From positions 1-5,692 of the forward strand of contig JACGUK010000076.1 of the NCBI GenBank assembly GCA_024256265.1: DNA of 5,692 nt, read 5' to 3'. This document shows positions 1-5,186 of this stretch, piece by piece (positions within the stretch are counted from its first letter, which is position 1; every line of letters starts with the position of its first letter). The stretch comes from an archaeon. GTDB lineage: Archaea; Thermoproteota; Nitrososphaeria; Nitrososphaerales; JACAEJ01. Below the pieces are notes generated by a model. The model worked only from the letters and a program-made list of their open reading frames with translations. It had not been told where the DNA came from and did no database searches. The position numbers and the translations under genes were made by a program.

Positions 1-372
1 CAATGAATTTGCAGGGCACATACAACCAGCACCACCAGACTTAACAGTCCCCATTACAATGAGCCTAGTGTTGTCAGGACCTGGCACTCCATACTTCTCA
101 GCTATATCATGAACAGTCGGTGTTAGGCTGAAGACAGAGCCTAAAGAGCCAGGTCTTGTTCCTGTCCTTTCCTCGATTAGATCATAGTTTTCACATATAG
201 GGATTATTTTCGAAGCGATATCTTGATCTATGCCTAAAACAGAAGAAAGGTTCATGGCTGGGTCTGCATCTATTGCAATAACCTTGTACCCATCTTTAGC
301 TAAGAGCCTTGCAAGGACTCCAGCCAAAGTAGTCTTACCAACACCTCCTTTTCCGGCTATGGCTAATTTCAT
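1..372 (-). CDS. cooC: CooC-type nickel-insertion ATPase for CO dehydrogenase, 3' end outside window (partial)
   Basis: This is the N-terminal 124 residues of a SIMIBI-class (MinD/NifH-like) ATPase that drives nickel insertion into the CODH or ACS active site in the cytoplasm. Visible motifs are a deviant Walker A GKGGVGKTT at residues 7-15 with its signature lysine K8, the DADP switch I motif at 35-38, the ERTG...PGS stretch at 68-76 typical of CooC/AcsF, and a GAGCMCP motif at 115-120. Its Cys117-x-Cys119 pair corresponds to the metal-binding C-x-C at the CooC dimer interface. The Walker B-like region and the C-terminal half lie beyond base 1. The ATG start is supported by a GTGAT site 7 nt upstream, and it follows the broken paralogue by 18 nt. 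The full-length family is about 250-270 residues, so a little under half is seen. Assignment to the CooC/AcsF group is firm; whether it serves CODH, ACS or both is unknown. Confidence 0.93.
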   Translation of the reverse strand, partial: MKLAIAGKGGVGKTTLAGVLARLLAKDGYKVIAIDADPAMNLSSVLGIDQDIASKIIPICENYDLIEERTGTRPGSLGSVFSLTPTVHDIAEKYGVPGPDNTRLIVMGTVKSGGAGCMCPANSL

Positions 373-379
373 TTACTAG

Positions 380-384
380 ATCAC
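380..384 (-). promoter_or_regulatory. Shine-Dalgarno site of the downstream cooC
   Basis: GTGAT on the coding strand, 7 nt before the ATG at 372. It matches the archaeal/bacterial anti-SD core (ATCAC) and lies in the 18-nt gap after the preceding gene's TAA, which supports the chosen start. Confidence 0.6.
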
Positions 385-390
385 TGAAGA

Positions 391-804
391 TTAAGTTTTG
401 ATTAACTGAAGAATAAGTCCATTTACAACTTCATTAACAGCTTTTAAAGCTATGGATGAAGAGGGTAGATTCAACAAAGGCTTTCCTTCTATGCTGAACT
501 GCTGGATCAAAGGGTCTTCAGGGATTATGCCCACGAAATCTATCCCAGATGTCTTTATCACTTCGTCTATTCTTCCTTCCATCGAAGGAGTTACCCTATT
601 CACAATTAGGAGAATCCTACCTATGTTTATTTGCAGTTCTTTGCAGAGTTCCTTTATCCTTTTGGCTGTTCTAGCACCATTTATGGTCGGGTCTGTGGCG
701 ACTAAAAGTAAGTCTATATCTCTAGTAGTTCTTCTGCTGAAATGCTCAAGCCCAGCCTCTGTATCCATTAATACCAAAGGGTAATTTTGGGAGACTGAGT
801 CCAA
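391..804 (-). CDS. C-terminal fragment of the broken CooC-like ATPase
   Basis: A 137-residue frame if begun at the TTG at 804, but family similarity extends upstream in the same frame to 858 through GPGCYCFINNVLRKV. The C-x-C metal motif (codons at 838-840 and 832-834) therefore lies outside this formal start. Inside are the Walker B-like LVLMDTEAGLEH (residues 11-22), the SRRTTRDID segment, the nucleotide base-contact region LIVNRVTP (66-73), and the GIIPEDPLIQQF tail typical of this ATPase family. No convincing Shine-Dalgarno site precedes the TTG, so independent translation is doubtful. It is most likely the detached 3' half of one gene. Confidence 0.55.
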   Translation of the reverse strand: MDSVSQNYPLVLMDTEAGLEHFSRRTTRDIDLLLVATDPTINGARTAKRIKELCKELQINIGRILLIVNRVTPSMEGRIDEVIKTSGIDFVGIIPEDPLIQQFSIEGKPLLNLPSSSIALKAVNEVVNGLILQLIKT

Positions 805-812
805 GACTTTTC

Positions 813-1067
813 TTAATACATTGTTGATAAAGCAGTAGCAACCAGGTCCTTCAGGTCTCTATCTTTGTTCTTAAGAAATCTTTCTCTTATATCTCCTATC
901 GTATTTTCAATTTCTATTCCTAAAGCCTCGTTCAAATTAGAGTTTGGGTCAGCATCTATTACTAGCATAGGTCCCTTTACTTTTTTGCTCAAAATCTTTA
1001 TCAGAAGGGCTGTGATGGTTGTCTTACCAGTCCCTCCTTTCCCTGATACTGCTATGCTAAAGGTCAA
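813..1067 (-). CDS. N-terminal fragment of the broken CooC-like ATPase (P-loop part)
   Basis: An 84-residue open frame. It contains a deviant Walker A SGKGGTGKTT at residues 8-17, a DADPNSN switch I motif at 38-44, and the GDIRERF segment at 58-64. Residues from about 71 on (LKDLVATALSTMY) look like out-of-frame read-through of the downstream GPGCYC region and not native sequence. The TTG start is supported by GGAGGT 7 nt upstream and by the position of IAVSGKGG relative to the start in relatives. It lacks the C-x-C metal motif and the Walker B strand, so on its own it is unlikely to be an active ATPase. Confidence 0.6.
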   Translation of the reverse strand: MTFSIAVSGKGGTGKTTITALLIKILSKKVKGPMLVIDADPNSNLNEALGIEIENTIGDIRERFLKNKDRDLKDLVATALSTMY

Positions 1068-1072
1068 CTTCC

Positions 1073-1414
1073 TTACCTCCCATACTTCTTCCAGAGTGTG
1101 CGAACAGCCTCGTCGCCAGAAGCTTTTATCTCCTCCAAAAGAGCCTCCACTTCTTTATCGTAGACTTTCTTAGACTCACATCTGTGACAAGCATCCAAGA
1201 ACTTATTTATTTTAATGATAATAGGCGAGCTTGCCAATTTTAGGGTTTCTGAATTTATATCCACTTCTTCTATTATGGCTCCATGAATTTTGATGGTTCC
1301 TCCAAGGACATCTTTCAATAAGATATAATCTTCACTGAATTTTGCGTAGATTACATCCTCTCCAACCTTTATCTCCTTCTCACCATCTTTGCTGATGACT
1401 TTTAATTCACACAA
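1073..1414 (-). CDS. cooT: CooT-family nickel-binding protein with a C-terminal extension
   Basis: CooT proteins are small, dimeric nickel chaperones or storage proteins that act with CooC/CooJ in CODH maturation; the family is recognised by a Cys directly after the initiator Met. Starting at the TTG at 1414 gives MCELKVISKDGEKEIKVGED, the expected Met-Cys start. A longer frame begins with an ATG at 1426, but that start would bury the conserved Cys at position 6 and would cover the ribosome binding site GGTGAT. Residues 1 to about 65 form the small beta-barrel-like domain (DVIYAKF, ILLKDVLGGTIKIHGA, IIEEVDI). An extension of about 45 residues follows, beginning near KINKFLDACHRCES with a C-x2-C pair and ending in a charged helix. 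Typical CooT is 60-70 residues, so at 113 residues this one is long. It lies 52 nt after the AOR gene, and the broken cooC starts 5 nt after its stop. Confidence 0.85.
   Translation of the reverse strand: MCELKVISKDGEKEIKVGEDVIYAKFSEDYILLKDVLGGTIKIHGAIIEEVDINSETLKLASSPIIIKINKFLDACHRCESKKVYDKEVEALLEEIKASGDEAVRTLWKKYGR
1075..1080 (-). promoter_or_regulatory. Shine-Dalgarno site of the broken cooC
   Basis: GGAGGT on the coding strand, overlapping the last codons and stop of cooT, with a 7-nt spacer to the TTG at 1067. It is the strongest ribosome binding site in the window, which suggests the ATPase gene was well translated before it was disrupted. Confidence 0.7.
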
Positions 1415-1418
1415 GATT

Positions 1419-1424
1419 ATCACC
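1419..1424 (-). promoter_or_regulatory. Shine-Dalgarno site that decides the cooT start
   Basis: GGTGAT on the coding strand, 4 nt before the TTG at 1414. It overlaps the ATG at 1426, so the two starts are mutually exclusive in role. Its fit to the anti-SD core, together with the Met-Cys N-terminus it produces, favours the TTG. Confidence 0.65.
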
Positions 1425-1466
1425 ATTTTATATTGTTAAAGAAGTTATTAAGTTATAGGACTGGTC

Positions 1467-3266
1467 TCATTTAAGAAGCTCTCTTAAAGCCTTCTCCTCA
1501 GGCCTTAGCCGAAGTCCTTCTCCCTCTCTTTTCTTTATGTAATAATCTATCATGCTTTTAATCTTCTCAAATTCAAGCTTACCATGAGGGGTTTGAACCT
1601 CAAAGATTCTTTTAGGTAATTTCTGCTCTTCCAGTTCGAACCCTTCCCTAACCTTAAACTTGTATAGGTTATGAAATATTTCTTTGCCCATCTTCATCAA
1701 TTCATCTTGATCCTTATCTATCCCCAAAGTCTTAAGAGCTTCACAGACAACTTCCTTGCTATAGATTCTTCTGGCAAAGTAGCATGCTCCTAAAGAATAA
1801 AGAACGTAAAGCCAGTCTTCTTGATCTATTAAGAAGTCAACTATCTGCTCGATGCTCATGGGCTGGTTCATAATCTTCTGATCTACGCTATAGCCAGAGT
1901 TACTGAGATGTGAATGCCTTGCTCCCACTAAAGGTCCTACTATAGCTCCATAACCAGTTATGTATCCAGCCATACCGTTGCTACCTAATGCCATAGCGTA
2001 ATCCCTTCCACCATACTTTTCAGAAGCTGCCACTACACCTTGGGCTAATCTAGCATAGAACTTGTTCTTCATCTCTACTACATTTTCGATGATTCCAATA
2101 TATGCTTCAGCGTCTCCCCATACAGGTTTTACTCCTAAAGTATCATCAAGAGTTATTCTACCTTCTTCGAAGGCTTCTGTAGTCCATGCCAATACTGTTC
2201 CCATCATCATAGCGTCCAAGCCAAGGTTTTCACAACGATTTATGAGAAGAAGCAAATCCCTTTTGTCTTTAACTAAAAGATTGTTTCCTAATGCGTACAT
2301 GGCTTCATAATTGTAAGGGACTAGCACTTCTTCATAGAATACTTCTTTTTTACCTCTCTCATGCTCAGGGGCAAAGCTAGTCTTTAATCCCGCTAAGTGT
2401 ATACATGCTATAGGGCAACCAGGACATGAAATCTTTCTTCTTAACAAAGACTCAGTCATAACTTCTCCTGATATTCCCTCAGCATCCTTGAACCTTGATT
2501 CTTTAAAATTATGAGTAGGCAAAGCTCCTAATTCATTAAGCTCAAGCATATTGGCCGATGTTCCCAAATAATGATATTTTGACATCTCATCACTTTTAAC
2601 AACTTTATGATGTAACTTCTCATACATCTCCTTCACAGCCAATGTATTCTCTAATGAGATTCCTTTTCTTCCTAGGATCGAGATGGCTTTCAGCTTCTTG
2701 CTTCCAAATATCGCACCAAGACCTAATCTTCCAAAATGATGGTATCTATCGACTATTACATTACTGTAGTATACTAAATTCTCTCCAGCCTTTCCACAAC
2801 TTATTACACTCTTCATGCCTTCATAACTGCTCTCTCTAAGAGCCTTTTCAACATCTAAAGGTGATAACCCCCAAAGAGAATCAGCCATCTCAACTTTTAC
2901 TTCATCATCTACTATCTTTACAATAACTGGATGCTCAGACGCTCCACGAATAACTAATGCACCGTAACCAGCGAATCTTAGTGCGCTTGCAAAATGACCT
3001 CCAGAATGAGATTCTCCTAGGTTCTTGGTCAAAGGAGACTTGAACATAGCCATAGCCTTGACCATGCATGGAAATATCCCAGTCATGTAACCTGCAGCAA
3101 AGATCATTGGTGCTTCAGAGGAGAAGGGGTCTATGCCCGATCTTACTTCTTCAAGGAGAAGTTTTGAAGCTAAGCCTGAGCCACCAAGATATTTTGAGAA
3201 TAAATCCGGTCTATCCACCACTTTGCTCGATCTTTTTGGGAGATCGATGTAAAGAATTCTGCTCAA
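1467..3266 (-). CDS. aor: Aldehyde:ferredoxin oxidoreductase (AOR) family tungsten/molybdenum enzyme
   Basis: A 599-residue protein, the usual AOR length. The family oxidises aldehydes to acids, or the reverse at low potential, using a bis-pyranopterin tungsten centre, one [4Fe-4S] cluster and ferredoxin. The N-terminal domain shows the expected ILYIDLP...KYLGGSGLASKLL pattern (4-37), the SPLTKNLGESHSGGHF pterin-contact region (77-92) and RLGLGAIFGSKKLKAI (180-195). Cluster ligands are Cys281, Cys284 and Cys288 (CPGCPIAC) plus Cys495 (LGACYF). A GARHSH motif (448-453) provides active-site histidines. The two DxxGL[D/C] pterin motifs are altered: ENLGLD (346-351) and YSLGAC (490-495). The common PEYE motif reads YNYE (318-321). 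The TTG start is placed by homology; GAGGAG lies 12 nt upstream, at the end of the ferredoxin gene. The substrate class (AOR, FOR, GAPOR or WOR) cannot be decided. It lies between CODH/ACS structural and maturation genes. Confidence 0.93.
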   Translation of the reverse strand: MSRILYIDLPKRSSKVVDRPDLFSKYLGGSGLASKLLLEEVRSGIDPFSSEAPMIFAAGYMTGIFPCMVKAMAMFKSPLTKNLGESHSGGHFASALRFAGYGALVIRGASEHPVIVKIVDDEVKVEMADSLWGLSPLDVEKALRESSYEGMKSVISCGKAGENLVYYSNVIVDRYHHFGRLGLGAIFGSKKLKAISILGRKGISLENTLAVKEMYEKLHHKVVKSDEMSKYHYLGTSANMLELNELGALPTHNFKESRFKDAEGISGEVMTESLLRRKISCPGCPIACIHLAGLKTSFAPEHERGKKEVFYEEVLVPYNYEAMYALGNNLLVKDKRDLLLLINRCENLGLDAMMMGTVLAWTTEAFEEGRITLDDTLGVKPVWGDAEAYIGIIENVVEMKNKFYARLAQGVVAASEKYGGRDYAMALGSNGMAGYITGYGAIVGPLVGARHSHLSNSGYSVDQKIMNQPMSIEQIVDFLIDQEDWLYVLYSLGACYFARRIYSKEVVCEALKTLGIDKDQDELMKMGKEIFHNLYKFKVREGFELEEQKLPKRIFEVQTPHGKLEFEKIKSMIDYYIKKREGEGLRLRPEEKALRELLK

Positions 3267-3269
3267 AAA

Positions 3270-3683
3270 TCACTTCATCTCCTCGTACTTGAAAACGTTA
3301 TGAGGGCAGTACTTGGCGCAATCCCCACACCTATCACATATTATTGGAAAATTCGTCCTTTTATCCAAAGCCAATGCTCTAATCATACAAGCACTTATGC
3401 AATCGAAGGTCTTACAGCCCTCACACTTTGATGTTATTAGAGTTATTCCGCCTTCTGGCAAAGGCTGTAAAGCACCTTTAGGACAGGCTAATGCACACTC
3501 TGGATTTTTACAAAATCTACAAGCTATCACTGTGAATGGGTTCGCAACCGTACCGTTTACTCTTACGAATACTGCTACTCTCAATGGATCTATAGTATCA
3601 AATAGATGCCTTGAGCATGCATAAACACAACTATAACATCCTATGCACCTTTCAGTATGGACAACTTCTATATGAAATCTCAT
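3270..3683 (-). CDS. Four-cluster [4Fe-4S] ferredoxin, likely electron-transfer subunit of the AOR
   Basis: A 137-residue cytoplasmic iron-sulfur protein with 16 cysteines in four groups: 13/16/19/23 (CIGCYSCVYAC), 55/58/63/67 (CRFCKNPECALACP), 87/90/95/99 (CEGCKTFDCISAC) and 116/119/122/126 (CDRCGDCAKYCP). Each pattern fits one ligand set for a [4Fe-4S] cluster, as in HycB/DmsB-like electron-transfer subunits. It has no signal peptide or membrane segment. It ends 3 nt before the AOR start and in the same frame, which points to tight co-expression and a subunit pairing like AorA-AorB of the Aromatoleum aromaticum enzyme. The ATG start lies 11 nt after the cdhE stop. The Shine-Dalgarno site is weak, so translation may be coupled to cdhE. 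The iron-sulfur assignment is secure; the specific AOR partnership is inferred from position. Confidence 0.93.
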   Translation of the reverse strand: MRFHIEVVHTERCIGCYSCVYACSRHLFDTIDPLRVAVFVRVNGTVANPFTVIACRFCKNPECALACPKGALQPLPEGGITLITSKCEGCKTFDCISACMIRALALDKRTNFPIICDRCGDCAKYCPHNVFKYEEMK

Positions 3684-3694
3684 AATTTAACTAA

Positions 3695-5101
3695 CTAACC
3701 CCAATACTTTGCAAGAAAACTCTTTATCTGTGATGAGTCTCTAGGACCTACTATTACCTCCCAGTTGGTTGAATCTTCGATCTCTCCTTTCAGCCTTGCT
3801 GCCATTCCAGGGATGATGAGTTTTTTATGCTTCATCATCTTTTCTATTTCTGAAGAAGAAAACAGATCTTTAACATTAGATGGATTGAACTGCCCTCCTG
3901 CCACAGATACCTCTACAGCCAACCCCTCAGTATTCAACACGAATAGGTAGCAATTTATCCCTGCAGACTCAAGGTCGTTAGCCACTGTATAGTATGTCAG
4001 TGCAAAATTCGTTGTAAGAAGTACAGGAGATTTCCCATCAGGCTTCCCTATAGTGCGAAGACCTGATTCTACCGAGACTGGCTTTCTTGGGTCTGTGTAT
4101 ATATTCTGTCTTAGAGTAACTACTGGAAGTAGAGACCATACTTCTAAAGTATGCATTATAATCAGATCTGCATATCTATTCATGAATAAAGATGCCATGT
4201 AGGCTTCTTTGTAAGATGCAGTTATGGGATCTTGCTTTTCTCCCATCCATGCTATTGCTGGTATAGCCATTATAGGGTAGCCTAGGTCTTTGTCTCCCCT
4301 TTGAATGGCTACCCTTCTTATCATGACTAGATTATTGATGCTATCCCTCAAGGGCTTGCCTTCTGTATATGAGCCTAAGTCTATGACTATATCATGAATT
4401 CCTATAGCCTGTAAAGTCTTGATCAAAGATTTAAGCAATGTTAAATTGTTAGGCGCAAATACAGCCACTGGGCAATCGTACTGCTTGGCTAACTCTGAGA
4501 CTTCTCTCCAATTATCCTCTGTCACAGCGTATAGTAATGGTCTCTTGTTAACTACTTGTCCTTTCTCTAATGCAGCCTTAAGATTCTTGGGATCGAAGGA
4601 GCATAGAATCATAGGAAGATTGCAACTTCTTGCTACAAGAGATGTTACATAAGAGAATCTATCAGGGTCTTTTGATGCACACCTTACAGCTACCATATTT
4701 AACTTGAGAGGTTCTCCTATTCTAACTATAGTAAAAGTTTCTATGGCTTTACATCTTTCCACAATTTTACCATCATCCATCGTATCGCTTACATCTATGG
4801 CTATTGCTGTAGGGTTATGGTAAGTGAGTTCATGTCTATACATGACTTCTTTGCCTCCTATCTTTACTACTACATCTCCTACGCCTATCTTTACCTCTTT
4901 TATAGGAGGGGCTAAAAGTTCAATTAGTTTAGCCATCTGTTCTTTATACTTTGGCTTCTTTAATGGAGGACAGTCTTCTGGAGTAGCCTTCCTCTCTAAA
5001 AGCTTCGAAGCAAAGGCCATACAATTAGGTTCATTACATTCTCCACAGTTCGTCTGAGGAAGGTAACGATAGACCGAAAGTAAGGTTGCTTTTTCAGGCA
5101 T
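3695..5101 (-). CDS. cdhE: Acetyl-CoA decarbonylase/synthase gamma subunit (corrinoid iron-sulfur protein large subunit)
   Basis: A 468-residue protein, full length for the CdhE/AcsC family. With CdhD it forms the corrinoid iron-sulfur protein, which accepts a methyl group from a methyl-tetrahydropterin and delivers it to the ACS A-cluster. The N-terminal module has the characteristic [4Fe-4S] ligands Cys19, Cys22, Cys27 and Cys44 (NCGECNEPNC...DCP); this low-potential cluster reactivates cobalt to Co(I). A TIM-barrel domain spans roughly residues 75-330 (VMYRHELTYHNPTAIAIDVSD, VIDLGSYTEGKPL), and the C-terminal Rossmann-like corrinoid domain runs from about 335 to the end (SPVLLTTNFALTYYTVANDLE, LIIPGMAARLKGEIED). 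The ATG start lies 4 nt after the restored cdhD stop. No cysteine ligand or obvious domain is missing, so this subunit appears intact although its partner gene is disrupted. Confidence 0.96.
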   Translation of the reverse strand: MPEKATLLSVYRYLPQTNCGECNEPNCMAFASKLLERKATPEDCPPLKKPKYKEQMAKLIELLAPPIKEVKIGVGDVVVKIGGKEVMYRHELTYHNPTAIAIDVSDTMDDGKIVERCKAIETFTIVRIGEPLKLNMVAVRCASKDPDRFSYVTSLVARSCNLPMILCSFDPKNLKAALEKGQVVNKRPLLYAVTEDNWREVSELAKQYDCPVAVFAPNNLTLLKSLIKTLQAIGIHDIVIDLGSYTEGKPLRDSINNLVMIRRVAIQRGDKDLGYPIMAIPAIAWMGEKQDPITASYKEAYMASLFMNRYADLIIMHTLEVWSLLPVVTLRQNIYTDPRKPVSVESGLRTIGKPDGKSPVLLTTNFALTYYTVANDLESAGINCYLFVLNTEGLAVEVSVAGGQFNPSNVKDLFSSSEIEKMMKHKKLIIPGMAARLKGEIEDSTNWEVIVGPRDSSQIKSFLAKYWG

Positions 5102-5105
5102 GATC

Positions 5106-5186
5106 TTACAACCCTATATCAGTTATCCAGTCTTGGATTCTTTGATCAGCTTCGACTTCTCCGTAGAGAATCTCTATCAAAGCATG
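5106..5186 (-). pseudogene. cdhD: Detached C-terminal tail of cdhD in a shifted frame
   Basis: From 5186 the frame reads HALIEILYGEVEAD, continues to QDWITDIGL, and stops at TAA (5106-5108). This resembles the HP-x-A...L-x-x-I helix and the final W-[IV]-T segment of CdhD C-termini. The TAA lies only 4 nt before the cdhE ATG, a natural operon spacing that the premature TGA at 5177 would not give. Compared with family members, a few residues around MMxHPx are missing at the junction, so a deletion of about 16 nt is as plausible as a single-base change. Confidence 0.7.

Larger units (their letters stand above)
391..1067 (-). pseudogene. cooC: Second CooC-like ATPase gene, broken by a frameshift with an apparent internal deletion
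   Basis: Two adjacent minus-strand reading frames together make one CooC-like ATPase. The N-terminal part (from the TTG at 1067) carries the P-loop and stays family-like to about residue 69-70 (near 860). The family sequence then resumes in another frame at 858, at RPEGPGCYC, and runs to the TAA at 391-393. The resumed frame has stops immediately upstream (TAG at 859-861 and a TAA a few codons earlier), so the two parts cannot be read through without a frame change near 855-863. Spliced together they give about 225 residues. Relatives I recall have roughly 35-40 more residues between the GDIRE segment and the MGRPEGPGCYC motif. The break is therefore better explained by a deletion that is not a multiple of three than by a single-base error. 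An assembly collapse, or two separately working polypeptides, remain possible. Confidence 0.82.

Noticed and set aside
452..784. Plus-strand open frame of 110 codons opposite the broken ATPase
   Set aside because: It is antisense to a region with clear CooC-family motifs, has no recognisable domain or ribosome binding site, and reads as a composition shadow. The same holds for the other plus-strand frames, for example 865-1173, 3313-3624 and 5100-5396.
845..870. Programmed ribosomal frameshift joining the two ATPase halves
   Set aside because: No slippery heptamer is visible in the overlap, and a frameshift alone would still leave the product short of about 35-40 family residues.
856..875. 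Pyrrolysine read-through of the TAG just upstream of RPEGPGCYC
   Set aside because: Another stop (TAA) occurs only four codons further upstream in that frame, so read-through would not connect to the P-loop fragment.
1415..1466. Internal promoter before cooT in the AT-rich 52-nt gap
   Set aside because: ATATAAAA lies too close to the start to serve as a TATA box for a leader carrying the GGTGAT site. The TATAACTT further upstream is weak and lacks a clear purine-rich BRE. A promoter is possible but not supported.
3684..3700. Tandem TTAG units between cdhE and the ferredoxin gene
   Set aside because: Only two and a half copies of a 4-nt unit that includes the stop codon; too short to be a meaningful repeat or regulatory element.
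5174..5180. Selenocysteine read-through of the cdhD TGA
   Set aside because: The next codon in the same frame is TAG, and the family tail lies in a different frame, so read-through would not restore the protein.
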